This document shows positions 41,120-50,115 of a DNA stretch of 64,000 nt, piece by piece. The position numbers and the translations under genes are program-made. The notes beneath the pieces are model-generated. The model ran no database searches and was not told the origin of the DNA. It worked only from the letters and a program-made list of their open reading frames with translations. The stretch comes from an uncultured Acetatifactor sp. (GTDB lineage Bacteria; Bacillota; Clostridia; Lachnospirales; Lachnospiraceae), in contig CAJUCT010000001.1 of NCBI GenBank assembly GCA_910585015.1, positions 43,864 through 107,863 of the forward strand, in the 5' to 3' direction. The first letter of the stretch is position 1. Each line of letters begins with the position of its first letter.

Positions 41120-41150
41120 AGGCAATTGAGAAGTGTTTCCGGAGGTTGAG

Positions 41151-42830
41151 ATGAAGGTATATAAGGGAAAAAGTGTATTTGGCGGTATCGCCATAGGAAA
41201 GATCCAGGTGTACGGCAGAGGGGAAAAACAGGTAAAGCGTGTGAAGGTGGAGGATACAAAAGGCGAGGTCCTGCGTTACCGTGAGGCCACAAAGGAGGCT
41301 ATAGAGCAGCTGAAAGCGTTGTATGAGAAGGCTTTGCAGGAGGTGGGGAAGGAAGGCGCGGCGATCTTTGAGATCCACCAGATAATGCTGGAAGATGGGG
41401 ACTATCAGGAGTCCATAGAGAATATCATCCACATCCAGGAGGTCAACGCGGAATACGCGGTGGCACAGACCGGGGACAATTTCGCGCAGATGTTCGCCTC
41501 CATGGAGGATGATTATATGCGGGGCAGGGCCGCCGACGTGAAGGATATTTCCGAGCGTCTGCTGTCTGTTCTGCAGGGCGGGGAATCTGGTTTGCTGGGT
41601 GGGGAAGAGGAAAAGATGAGCGTCCGGGAGCCGGTGATCATTGTGGCGGACGACCTGGCCCCTTCTGAGACGGTGCAGCTTGATAAGGACATGGTACTGT
41701 CCTTTGTGACGGCACATGGTTCTTTGAACTCCCATACGGCCATCCTGGCCAGGACCATAGGCATTCCCGCCCTGGTGGGCACCGGACTTTCTCTGGACGA
41801 GGCAATCGACGGGAAAATGGGCATTGTGGACGGCACGGACGGGACTTTCTATGTGGAGCCGGATGAGGAAACTTTGAGCAGGCTGGAAAAAGCCCGGCAG
41901 GAGGAACTGTTAAAGAAGGAACTTCTCCAGACCTTGAAGGGAAAGGAAAATGTCACGCTTGACGGCCAAAACATCCTGCTGTATGCTAATATTGGAAACA
42001 TAAAAGACCTGGCCGCCGTCTTGCAGAACGACGCAGGCGGCATCGGGCTTTTCAGAAGCGAATTTATCTATCTGGAGAGGGACGATTTTCCCACGGAGGA
42101 GGAGCAGTTTAAGATCTACCGCACCGTGGCGGAAACCATGGGGAAAAAGCGGGTGGTCATCCGTACCCTTGACATTGGGGCGGATAAACAATGTGGCTAT
42201 TTCAATATGGAGAAAGAAGAGAACCCGGCTATGGGATGCCGCGCCATCCGTATCTGCCTGACCAGGCCGGAGATCTTTAAGACGCAGCTGCGGGCGCTTT
42301 TCCGTGCAAGCGTATTCGGAAAAATCGCCATCATGTATCCCATGATTACCAGTGTGTGGGAAGTCCGGAAAATCAAGGAGATCGTGGAAGAGATCAAGCA
42401 GGAATTGCAGGCCCAGGGTATCGCCTATGGGGAGCCGGAGCAGGGGATTATGATCGAGACTCCCGCCGCCGCCATCATAAGCGATCAGCTTGCCAAGGAG
42501 GTAGATTTCTTCAGCATAGGCACCAACGATTTGACCCAGTATCTGCTGGCGGTGGACCGGCAGAATACGGCTCTGGATGATTTCTGCGATACCCACCATC
42601 CCGCCATCCTGCGGATGATAGAGACGGTGGTGGAAAATGCCCACAAAGTGGGGATATGGGCGGGCATCTGCGGGGAGTTGGGAGCGGACCTGGAGTTCAC
42701 CAGAGATTTCCTGGCTATGGGAGTGGACGAATTGTCCGTATCTCCGGGAAGAATACTGCCCATCCGCAAGATTGTGCTGGAGACAGATGTATCCGCATAC
42801 AAAAAGGATTGGCGGAAAAGTTGGAAGTGA
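41151..42830 (+). CDS. ptsI: PTS enzyme I
   Basis: A 559-residue phosphoenolpyruvate-protein phosphotransferase. The ATG at 41151 follows GGAGG. The HPr-binding/phosphohistidine domain has the active His near residue 195 in LNSHTAILART (canonical enzymes have TSHAAI). The TIM-barrel PEP domain shows GIGLFRSEF(I/L)Y, TLDIGADKQ, the MGCRAIRICL motif, MYPMIT and IGTNDLTQYLLAVDRQN; the catalytic Cys is in GICGELG. It lies in the fru operon after the duplicated palindrome, which may attenuate its expression. Confidence 0.94.
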   Translation: MKVYKGKSVFGGIAIGKIQVYGRGEKQVKRVKVEDTKGEVLRYREATKEAIEQLKALYEKALQEVGKEGAAIFEIHQIMLEDGDYQESIENIIHIQEVNAEYAVAQTGDNFAQMFASMEDDYMRGRAADVKDISERLLSVLQGGESGLLGGEEEKMSVREPVIIVADDLAPSETVQLDKDMVLSFVTAHGSLNSHTAILARTIGIPALVGTGLSLDEAIDGKMGIVDGTDGTFYVEPDEETLSRLEKARQEELLKKELLQTLKGKENVTLDGQNILLYANIGNIKDLAAVLQNDAGGIGLFRSEFIYLERDDFPTEEEQFKIYRTVAETMGKKRVVIRTLDIGADKQCGYFNMEKEENPAMGCRAIRICLTRPEIFKTQLRALFRASVFGKIAIMYPMITSVWEVRKIKEIVEEIKQELQAQGIAYGEPEQGIMIETPAAAIISDQLAKEVDFFSIGTNDLTQYLLAVDRQNTALDDFCDTHHPAILRMIETVVENAHKVGIWAGICGELGADLEFTRDFLAMGVDELSVSPGRILPIRKIVLETDVSAYKKDWRKSWK

Positions 42831-42844
42831 CAACGGAGGACCAC

Positions 42845-43594
42845 ATGTTATCAGAGCAGAGACACAGGATGATATTGAAGATTCTGGAGGAGAAGCGCAG
42901 TGTCACGGTGGCTGAACTGACGGAGAGCCTGAATATCTCGGAATCCACGGCCAGACGGGACATTGCCATCCTGGACAAGGCCGGTCGGCTGGTGAAGGTG
43001 TTCGGCGGCGCAGTGTTGGCGGATAAGGAGAATGTCTATCTGTCCGCGGAACCCACAGTGGCACAGAAAGCGGAGGTCTATAAGGAGGAGAAAACGCGGA
43101 TCGCCAGATACGCCGCCTCCCTGATCCGTCCCCAGGATTTCGTGTATCTGGACGCGGGGACCACCACCGGATACATGCTGGACTTTCTGGAGGGAATGGA
43201 TGTGACTTTTGTGACCAACGCGGTGGCCCATGCCCAGCGCATTGCCGCCCTTGGAATGCATGTCATTCTGGTGGGAGGGACGCTGAAGACATCCACGGAG
43301 GCGGTGGTAGGGACCTCGGCGGTACTGATGCTCAAGGACTATCACTTCTCTGTGGGATTTTTCGGGGCCAACGGAATCAGCAGGACCGCCGGCTTCACCA
43401 CGCCGGACGCCAATGAGGCGCTGGTGAAGAAGACGGCGTTAGAGCAGTGCAAAAAGCCTTACATGCTGTGTGACCACAGCAAATTCAACATCGTCAGTTC
43501 CGTGACTTTTGCCCCCATTGGAGGAGGAACCATTTTGACGGACGAGAGGATGGATGAGTTCAGGGACGCGGCGGATATTGTTCTGTGCAGATAA
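42845..43594 (+). CDS. DeoR/GlpR-family regulator, probable FruR
   Basis: A 249-residue regulator. The ATG at 42845 follows CGGAGG, 15 bp after ptsI. The N-terminal DeoR HTH (HRMILKILEEKRSVTVAELTESLNISESTARRDIAIL) and GGAVL linker precede a sugar-phosphate-binding domain with LDAGTTTGYM, TNAVAHAQ, VVGTSAV and FGANGIS. As last gene of the fru operon it most likely represses the operon in the absence of fructose 1-phosphate, acting on the direct repeats at 37387. Confidence 0.9.
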   Translation: MLSEQRHRMILKILEEKRSVTVAELTESLNISESTARRDIAILDKAGRLVKVFGGAVLADKENVYLSAEPTVAQKAEVYKEEKTRIARYAASLIRPQDFVYLDAGTTTGYMLDFLEGMDVTFVTNAVAHAQRIAALGMHVILVGGTLKTSTEAVVGTSAVLMLKDYHFSVGFFGANGISRTAGFTTPDANEALVKKTALEQCKKPYMLCDHSKFNIVSSVTFAPIGGGTILTDERMDEFRDAADIVLCR

Positions 43595-43639
43595 GAGGAG
43601 GTCGGCTTAAAGACTGGTATATGTGAATCCTAAAATAAA

Positions 43640-43709
43640 GTAGACAATCTTCCTAAAAAGGACGATTGTCTACAGTCCTAGACTCATTTTTTAGTGAGTC
43701 TTTTTATTT
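43640..43709 (+). terminator. double hairpin terminator ending the fru operon
   Basis: A 10-bp stem GTAGACAATC/GATTGTCTAC (43640-43649, 43664-43673) is followed by AGACTCA/TGAGTCT (43680-43686, 43695-43701) and TTTTATTTT. The second is an intrinsic terminator. Confidence 0.85.
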
Positions 43710-43778
43710 TGAATAAGTAATTTCTTCCGAAACCCAATCAAAGGTGGGCATACTAAATTTGTGTGTTTATTGTTTTGA

Positions 43779-44273
43779 TACAACATCTACTCCCTGTACC
43801 TGGCCAGGGACTATCTGCGCAGGGATGACACGGTGCTTCTGGAGTCCGATTTGATCTATGAGCCCTCCATTATACAGCGCCTGGTACAGGACGAGCGGGC
43901 CAACCTAGCTATATGGAATATCAATTCCTTCGCCGAGTATTTCCTGGAAATATTTCCCCTATATAACAGGGACTATGTCAAAGGCTGTGACCGCCTGTCC
44001 AGGGAGAGGGAATATCTCATAAAGCGACTGGAGGAACTTGGCTTCCTGAAAGTATACCCTTCCCAGGCAAACTATGTGATGTGCAGAGTGGAGGGGATGT
44101 CCTCCAGGACGCTGGCGAATCTGCTCATCGACAAGTACAATATCCTGATAAAGGATTTATCCACAAAGCTGGGATTTGAAGGCAGACAGTATATCCGTAT
44201 CGCCATAAAGGGCAGAGAAGAGAACGAGTTTTTGCTCAAGGCTTTGGAGGAGATAGGAGAGGAGAAAAAATAG
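43779..44273 (+). pseudogene. remnant of a LicC-like nucleotidyltransferase/aminotransferase fusion
   Basis: The frame opens inside a nucleotidyltransferase (NIYSLYLARDYL, LLESDLIYEPSIIQRLV) and passes in frame, after ERANLA, to the end of a class I/II aminotransferase (IWNINSFAEYFLEIFPLYNRDY, KVYPSQANYVMC, GRQYIRIAIKG). Both blocks occur in CTP:phosphocholine cytidylyltransferase/aminotransferase fusions; the start and several hundred central residues are missing. The GTG at 43833 is not a real start. No ribosome site is seen. Confidence 0.7.
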
Positions 44274-44365
44274 AATTGAACCAATGGACATCGGCGGTGT
44301 GATGAGTTATAATCTGGAATGAGCAAAAACGATATTTACGGCAGACGCAGGTGGGACAAGCGGCA

Positions 44366-45148
44366 ATGGCAAAAATTCTGATTATAGAAGATGATACGGA
44401 TATCAACAACCTTTTGGCCAAAATCATGGGCAGGCAGGGACATGAGACGGTGCAGGCGTTTTCCGGGACAGAGGGAAAGCTGCGGCTGGAGTTGGGACAG
44501 TATGATTTGATGCTGCTGGATCTGATGCTGCCGGGGATGATGGGGGAGGAACTGATCCGGGAGATTCGCCGGACGGATCCGGATCTGCCCATCATTGTGC
44601 TGTCGGCCAAGTCAGGGCTGGAGGACCGGGTATCCGTGCTGGAGTTGGGGGCGGATGATTATCTGGTCAAGCCCTTTGCCGTGGAGGAGGTGTGGGCCCG
44701 GGTGGCGGGCGCTTTGCGGCGAAGCGCCAGACGGCAGGACAGCAGCAGGCCGTTACAGGCACAAAGTTTGTCTGGGAAAAGGCCGGATGGCCCGGATACC
44801 GGACAACCGTCTGGCCGGAGTGAACATGGGAGGCCGGAGGAAAACGGAAGCGGACCGCAGCTGCAATTTAAAGAACTGACCCTGGATACGGACCGCCGGG
44901 AAGTGCGGGTACGGGGGCAACTTCTGAACCTCACGGCCCGTGAATATGATATTCTGCACATCCTTATGCAGGAGCCGGGCAAGGTATATTCCAGAGAGCG
45001 CCTGTATGAACTGGTCTGGCAGGGCGGTTACTACGGGGAGGATAACACCGTGAATGTCCATGTGAGTAATCTGCGCAAAAAGATTGCCGCCGTGGACTCT
45101 GCGGAATACATTGCCACCGTGTGGGGCATCGGGTTCCGCATGGCCTGA
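44366..45148 (+). CDS. OmpR-family response regulator
   Basis: A 260-residue two-component regulator. Receiver domain: IIEDD acidic pocket, phospho-Asp52 in LMLLDLMLPG, conserved Ser/Lys in VLSAKSG and VKPF. The C-terminal winged-helix DNA-binding domain has LTAREYDILHILMQEPGKVYSRERLYELVW and VHVSNLRKKI. Between them lies an unusually long polar linker of about 45 residues rich in Ser/Gly/Pro/Arg. The start could be GTG 44351 or ATG 44366; neither has a strong ribosome site. Its probable kinase partner is at 48839. Confidence 0.88.
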   Translation: MAKILIIEDDTDINNLLAKIMGRQGHETVQAFSGTEGKLRLELGQYDLMLLDLMLPGMMGEELIREIRRTDPDLPIIVLSAKSGLEDRVSVLELGADDYLVKPFAVEEVWARVAGALRRSARRQDSSRPLQAQSLSGKRPDGPDTGQPSGRSEHGRPEENGSGPQLQFKELTLDTDRREVRVRGQLLNLTAREYDILHILMQEPGKVYSRERLYELVWQGGYYGEDNTVNVHVSNLRKKIAAVDSAEYIATVWGIGFRMA

Positions 45149-45199
45149 CGCCGCCGGGAAGCGCCTTCTGCTGCCCGGATTCTGGGACTTGAACTGTCC

Positions 45200-45422
45200 C
45201 AGTGCTGTGCTGGCGGGTATGAGATGGAGAATGTAACTGTATATTACAATATTATGGAGGCGGTCAAGGGGATAGATATAATATGTACGGATTCCCTGCC
45301 CGCCCTTTTTCCGCGGCGAGGAGGTCAGCGGAGAAGTAATGGAATCCCCCTGCTTTGTGGGGGATGGATTTAAGAAGCATCTGCTGACGGTTCAGCAGGC
45401 GGTTATGTTGTATTGTCTCTGA
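45200..45422 (+). pseudogene. carbamoyltransferase (OTC-like) remnant
   Basis: ENVTVYYNIMEAVKGIDIICTDSLPA followed in another frame by FRGEEVSGEVMESPCFVGD and LTVQQAVMLYCL matches the second half of ornithine/aspartate-type carbamoyltransferases (the HCLPA and QQAVM regions). A frameshift and deletions make it non-functional. It separates the regulator from the ABC genes. The rest of 45423-45571 is AT-rich leader sequence. Confidence 0.65.
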
Positions 45423-45571
45423 CTATTCTTTACGATTTCTTTAAACTTTCTAAAGGACTTATTTACAGGGAATGGTTTATGATCATATCATCACAGGGGC
45501 CGGGGCCTGACGGATAAGGTCATAACTTGAGTATGACAAGGTTTCGCGCTCCACAGGAAGGAGAATACAAG

Positions 45572-46501
45572 ATGATAAACAGCAATGTGATCATACAGAC
45601 CCATCAGCTGACCAAACAGTATGGTCAGGCACTGGCCCTGGATCATGTGGATCTGTCCATTCCCAAGGGAAGCATCTATGGCCTGGTAGGCAACAACGGC
45701 GCAGGCAAAACCACTTTATTGAAAATATTATTGGGGCAGGTTTTCCCCACCTCCGGGAGTTTCAGCCTCTGGGAGGCCCAGGAGGAGACGGCCTGGCGGA
45801 GGAACCGCAGACGCTGTGGGGCCATCATCGAGGCGCCGGGTTTTTACCCGAATATGACGGCAGTTCAAAATCTGGAGTATTATAGGCTGCAGAGGGGCAT
45901 TCCGGGCAAAGAAAAGGTGTGGGAGAAGCTTAAGGAGGTAGGGCTGGCAGATGCCGCCCACAAGAAATTTAGGCAGATGTCCCTGGGCATGAAGCAGCGC
46001 CTGGGCCTGGCGCTGGCGCTGCTGGGGGAGCCTGAGCTGCTGCTTTTGGATGAGCCAATCAACGGCCTGGATCCGGCCGGAATCATTGAGATCCGCAGCC
46101 TGCTGCAGAAACTGAACCGGGAGAAGCACATCACGATACTGATTTCCAGCCATATTCTGGCGGAACTGGAAAATATGGCCACAGACTACGCATTTCTCAG
46201 CAGGGGAAAGGTCATCCAGCAACTCAGTGCCAAGCGGCTCCATGAGTTATGCGGCACCTATCTGGAGATTCGGGTGACAGAGCCGGAACGTTACACGGCT
46301 TTGTTGGAAAAAGAACTGCACCAGCGGGATTATAAGGTTCTGCCGGATGGAACCATCCATATTTCGGGGCAGCTGGAGGATGTGACACCTTACAGTAAAC
46401 TGGCTGTGGAGCAGGGCATCGGCCTGCTGGCGCTGGAGCGCCGGGAGATGCAGCTGGAGGATTATTATATGCATCTGGCAGAGGATGCGGAACGCCGGTA
46501 G
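45572..46501 (+). CDS. ABC transporter ATPase, lantibiotic/bacitracin-type
   Basis: A 309-residue ATPase of the BcrA/LanF type. The ATG at 45572 follows AAGGAG. Motifs: Walker A GNNGAGKTT, LGMKQRLGLA signature (LSLGMKQR variant SLGMKQ), Walker B LLLLDEP with INGLDP, and SSH switch His. The C-terminal extension of about 90 residues is normal for this group. It is followed 32 bp later by its permease; together with the flanking two-component genes it resembles antimicrobial-peptide resistance modules. Confidence 0.9.
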   Translation: MINSNVIIQTHQLTKQYGQALALDHVDLSIPKGSIYGLVGNNGAGKTTLLKILLGQVFPTSGSFSLWEAQEETAWRRNRRRCGAIIEAPGFYPNMTAVQNLEYYRLQRGIPGKEKVWEKLKEVGLADAAHKKFRQMSLGMKQRLGLALALLGEPELLLLDEPINGLDPAGIIEIRSLLQKLNREKHITILISSHILAELENMATDYAFLSRGKVIQQLSAKRLHELCGTYLEIRVTEPERYTALLEKELHQRDYKVLPDGTIHISGQLEDVTPYSKLAVEQGIGLLALERREMQLEDYYMHLAEDAERR

Positions 46502-46533
46502 GACGGATGCGGAACTTAAAAAGGAGAGCGACA

Positions 46534-47304
46534 ATGACAAACTGTATTAAAAGTGAATTTTATCGGGTATTTCATACAAAATCAGTCTATTTGATGACCG
46601 GAGCATGTCTGCTGGTGGTGCTGCTTTACAATGTGATATTGTGGTGTATGGCCACATTTACCATGGATTTTCCCTGGGCCACAACGAAATATGCCTTTTC
46701 CACGTTGGAGGCGGATATGCATATCCCGTTGTTTTTATCGGCTGTGATGGGCAGCGTGGTGGTCTCCGATGAACTGAAGCACAGGACAATCAACAATAGT
46801 GTAGCTTTTGGACTATCCAGAGAGCAGATCTATCTGGCCAGGGTGATTGTGGGAATGGCGGCATCAGCCGTGTGTCTGCTGGTGACGGAGGCCGGGCTTA
46901 TCGGCAGCGGGTATCTGCTTTTGGAGAACAGCGGATCCGTGTATACGCTGTCCCTGCTAAAGGGCACGGTCGCCTGCGTTCCGGCCTGGATTGCGGGGAT
47001 GGTGGCATTTATCAGCCTTTATTACGCAACCGGCAGAGAGAGCATCGGTATCTGGAGTTGGATACTGGTTATGGTGGCTGTGCCGGCGGTGGTGCGTCTG
47101 CTGGGGATGAAGTTTGAATTGTGTACAAGGCTGTCGTCCTGGCTGCTCTACACTATGATCTCCTATACGGAGCCTGGCGAAGAGTGGCTGATCTACAGCT
47201 GGTCCACCACAGGGGGATTCCTGAAGTGCCAGGAGGCGGGGATCATCGGCATCGCGCTGTTCATCGTGCTGGGAATCTTGGTCATCCGGCGCAGGGAACT
47301 TTAA
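46534..47304 (+). CDS. ABC-2-type permease (lantibiotic immunity-like)
   Basis: A 256-residue six-helix permease. The ATG at 46534 follows AAAGGAG. It opens MTNCIKSEFYRVFHTKSVYLMTGAC, typical of LanE/BcrB-like permeases, has the VVSDELKHRTINNSVAFGLSREQIYLARVIV cytosolic loop seen in this family, and ends in a basic RRREL tail. Forms a transporter with the preceding ATPase; likely function is removal of a membrane-active peptide or antibiotic. A GGCCGAAAC/GTTTCCGGCC hairpin at about 47320-47357 follows the stop. Confidence 0.85.
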   Translation: MTNCIKSEFYRVFHTKSVYLMTGACLLVVLLYNVILWCMATFTMDFPWATTKYAFSTLEADMHIPLFLSAVMGSVVVSDELKHRTINNSVAFGLSREQIYLARVIVGMAASAVCLLVTEAGLIGSGYLLLENSGSVYTLSLLKGTVACVPAWIAGMVAFISLYYATGRESIGIWSWILVMVAVPAVVRLLGMKFELCTRLSSWLLYTMISYTEPGEEWLIYSWSTTGGFLKCQEAGIIGIALFIVLGILVIRRREL

Positions 47305-47455
47305 AGCGATTTGCTTTCAGCGGGCCGAAACGGGAATTTTGTATTTCTGTTTCCGGCCTTGCAGAATCCATATACGAGAACTTTTGTGAGGTCGAAAACG
47401 AGATTTCTAAAGTGGTTTACTTTAAAAAAAGGAAAGCGGAGAAATAGAGACTGAT

Positions 47456-48694
47456 ATGAAAAAGAGAAGAAAAAATAGAATCGGCGGTCTGCTGGCAGTT
47501 GTTATTCTGGTTTCCCTGCTGGCGGGATGTGGGAAGGCGTCGCCGGACATGGCGTTGGTACAGGCAGATATGGGGACAATCACCGTCCCGGAGGGGGTGC
47601 AGGTAGTGGGGCTTGGTGAGGCAAGCCACGGCGTTAAGGAATATCAGCAGATGAAGGAAGAAGTGTTTCAGGCCCTTGTGCAAAACAATGGCTGCCGGAC
47701 TTTTGTCATAGAAGGGGACTTCGGCAGTGCTTTGAAAGTGGATGCCTATATTCATGGGGGAGAAGGCACTCCGAAGGAGGCGGCAGCGCTGATCGGTTTT
47801 CGGATATATCGAACCAAAGAGATGGAACACCTTCTTCAATGGATGCGATCCTACAACGAGACGGCTTCCCAGGGGGAGGACCTGCATTTCTACGGGATGG
47901 ATATGCAGTGGGCGGACAATGGAAAGGATTATCTGTTCAGGATATTGGAACAGGTTGCTCCCCAGGTCAGTGCGGAATATGAGGAAAAGTTTGCCTTTTT
48001 AAATGACGAGGATATGTATGAGATAAGCGGGGATGCCTTTGTGCAGGGAATGACAGAGGCGGAGGAGCTGATAAAGGAGGTGGACGAAGCGCAAAGCCTT
48101 ATTGAGGAAGCTTTTGGCCCGGAGACCTTTGCGTTTGCAAGAGAATGCGCCTACAGCCTCTATGCCTGCTGCGATATCCGCAAGTCCGATAACACCTATA
48201 ACAAGATAAGGGACAGCTATATGGCGGAAAAGGTAAAGTGGTTTATCGAGCACGGAGACGGCAGTGTGATTTTTATCAATGGGCATAACGGGCATATCGG
48301 CAAGGTCAACGTAAATCCTTGGTATGACTGCCTTGGCAAACTGCTGGCAGAAGATTTAGGCGATAAGTATTTTGCGATTGGGACGGATGCGGAGATCACA
48401 GAATTTAATTCACAGACCGAGGATGATTTCAAAGAGTTGAAAGTGGAAAATAGGAATGTGCTGAATGCCCTTGCCGAAGATTTGGAGGGAAAAAGATATT
48501 ATGTGGATTTTGCCGCAGTAGCCGGAAGCGACGGCTGGAGTGAGATTATAGCCAAGGAACAGAGAGTTACGACTCTGAACGTAAGCGCCGTCACGCTTTT
48601 GAAAGCATTTTACACCACGAAGATCATTCCCAATGAGACTTTTGACGGGATGATTATTTTTGAGGAGGTATCGCCTACTACGACGGACCTATAA
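47456..48694 (+). CDS. erythromycin-esterase-family lipoprotein
   Basis: A 412-residue lipoprotein (lipobox LLAGC, Cys about residue 25). The mature domain has the EreA/EreB pattern: VVGLGEASHGVKEYQQMKEEVF (catalytic Glu/His), FVIEGDFG, GFRIYRTKEMEHLLQWMRSYN, HFYGMDMQ and INGHNGHIG with His. Family members hydrolyse macrolide lactones, but many have other or unknown substrates; secretion as a lipoprotein is unusual for a macrolide-resistance enzyme. It follows the ABC pair in the same direction. Confidence 0.8.
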   Translation: MKKRRKNRIGGLLAVVILVSLLAGCGKASPDMALVQADMGTITVPEGVQVVGLGEASHGVKEYQQMKEEVFQALVQNNGCRTFVIEGDFGSALKVDAYIHGGEGTPKEAAALIGFRIYRTKEMEHLLQWMRSYNETASQGEDLHFYGMDMQWADNGKDYLFRILEQVAPQVSAEYEEKFAFLNDEDMYEISGDAFVQGMTEAEELIKEVDEAQSLIEEAFGPETFAFARECAYSLYACCDIRKSDNTYNKIRDSYMAEKVKWFIEHGDGSVIFINGHNGHIGKVNVNPWYDCLGKLLAEDLGDKYFAIGTDAEITEFNSQTEDDFKELKVENRNVLNALAEDLEGKRYYVDFAAVAGSDGWSEIIAKEQRVTTLNVSAVTLLKAFYTTKIIPNETFDGMIIFEEVSPTTTDL

Positions 48695-48700
48695 AATTGG

Positions 48701-48824
48701 GGGAAGTGCGGAACTCTCAAACAGCACATCCCCGGCTATCACACGGATCGATATACGGATGCCCAAGCGTCCGTATATCGATCAAAAGTAAAGAGTGATG
48801 GCCGGGGAAGTGCGGAACTCTCAA
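48701..48824. repeat. palindromic element flanked by 20-bp direct repeats
   Basis: GGGAAGTGCGGAACTCTCAA occurs at 48701-48720 and 48805-48824. Between them are nested inverted repeats: a perfect 14-bp stem (48746-48759 with 48770-48783) and an outer pair at 48729-48742 and 48795-48808 with one mismatch. The second direct repeat runs into the ribosome site of the kinase gene. Confidence 0.9.
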
Positions 48825-48838
48825 TAAGGAGACAACAT

Positions 48839-49810
48839 ATGTGGATTGCGGTGGGAATTTCCGTGGGAATTTCCGTGGGAATGGGATTTATCGTTCTTTG
48901 CATGGCGGTGAGATACATGATGCTGAAAAACTGCATAAGGCAGGCCGGGCGGGATCTGGCCGAACTCATGGATAACCCGGGGGATAACCGTATCCTGCTG
49001 GCGGCGTCTCCCTCCCGGGAGGCGGAGCGGCTGCTGCAGCAGATCAACCGCTTTATAGAGTACCATCAGCGGGAGCGGATCATCTGGCAGCAGCAGGAGA
49101 GGCAGCTGCAGGAACAGATAGAGAATATCAGCCATGACCTGCGGACGCCGCTGACTTCCATACTGGGTTATCTGGAACTGGTGGATGACGGCAGCCTCTC
49201 CGGGGAGGATAGGGAGGCTCTGGCGGTGGTGGTGAGGAAGAGCCGCTATCTGCAGGGGCTGATCCGCGATTTCTATGATCTGTCCAGACTGGAACGAACT
49301 GACCCGCGCCTGGAACAGGAGACCGTGGAGATCACCCGGATAATCAGGGAAACGGTACTCTCCTATTACCCGGAGTTTGAGGAGCGGCATCTGGCTGTGG
49401 AACTGGCGCTGCCGGAGACCGCGGTTCTGATAAAGGGAAACCAGGAGGTCCTGGAGCGCATCCTCCAGAATATGATCCAGAATGCGCTGCGGTATGCCCG
49501 CAGCCGTTTCCACGTCCGTGTCTGTCACGCCCAATCCGTAGTCGGGCAGGGCAGTGAAAACTTTGTAAATAGAAAGGAGCGGATATGCTTGGAATTCAGC
49601 AATGACACGGAACATCTCACCCAGGCGGATATCCCTTTTCTTTTTGACCGCTTCTACACCGCGGATCATGCCCGCCCCAGCGGCAGCACCGGTCTGGGGC
49701 TGACTATCAGCAAACTGCTTGCGGAGGCCATGGGCGGCGCGGTGACGGCGCGGCTTACAGAACAGAGAGAATTGCAGCTAACGTTTGAATTTTTGTCTCC
49801 TGAGGATTAA
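48839..49810 (+). CDS. sensor histidine kinase
   Basis: A 323-residue membrane kinase with AAGGAG 8 bp before its ATG. One N-terminal TM helix (WIAVGISVGISVGMGFIVLCMAV, coded by 12-bp tandem repeats) is followed by a short cytosolic coil and no clear sensor domain. H-box ISHDLRTPLTSILGYLEL (His99), N-box QNMIQNALRYA, F-box IPFLFDRFY and G-box STGLGLTISK are all present. The tiny sensor resembles intramembrane-sensing kinases that work with ABC transporters, fitting the preceding ABC genes and the regulator at 44366. Confidence 0.9.
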   Translation: MWIAVGISVGISVGMGFIVLCMAVRYMMLKNCIRQAGRDLAELMDNPGDNRILLAASPSREAERLLQQINRFIEYHQRERIIWQQQERQLQEQIENISHDLRTPLTSILGYLELVDDGSLSGEDREALAVVVRKSRYLQGLIRDFYDLSRLERTDPRLEQETVEITRIIRETVLSYYPEFEERHLAVELALPETAVLIKGNQEVLERILQNMIQNALRYARSRFHVRVCHAQSVVGQGSENFVNRKERICLEFSNDTEHLTQADIPFLFDRFYTADHARPSGSTGLGLTISKLLAEAMGGAVTARLTEQRELQLTFEFLSPED

Positions 49811-49961
49811 ATAAGGCCTTGATGTATGCACAATCGCTTTCTGTTTTGACCAGTACAGCCGCATGATTGAGGTGCAGACCCGCAAAAAAATCTCTGAAAA
49901 TGCAAACTAAATTGGGATGGACCAGACATTCATGTGTGTTGTGCCCAAGAGAAGAATTCTC

Positions 49962-49990
49962 TTGAACTTTCTGCCTATTTATGCTATTCT
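49962..49990 (+). promoter_or_regulatory. promoter of the putative antitoxin RNA
   Basis: TTGAAC (49962-49967), a 17-bp spacer and TATTCT (49985-49990). No ribosome site or open frame follows. Confidence 0.6.
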
Positions 49991-49996
49991 TTAAGC

Positions 49997-50115
49997 AGAA
50001 ATAGGCGGCTGCTGGTAACAGACGCCCCCAGGAGCCACCGATAGACGGTTAGCCCAACAATGTAAAGCAAAATAGCCGCTTAACTTGTCCGGTTGGGGCG
50101 GCTATTTCTGCGTTT
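49997..50115 (+). ncRNA. putative antisense antitoxin RNA
   Basis: A transcript from the promoter at 49962 would run to the hairpin AAATAGCCGC/GCGGCTATTT (50070-50079, 50098-50107) and overlap the 3' end of the convergent holin-like toxin gene. It is the standard arrangement of type I antitoxins of the TxpA/RatA kind. A second pairing (AGAAATAGGCGGC near 50001 with the same region) may give alternative folding. Confidence 0.55.

Noticed and set aside
40902..41129. 75-codon frame across the duplicated palindrome
   Set aside because: The product is just the repeat translated twice and has no ribosome site.
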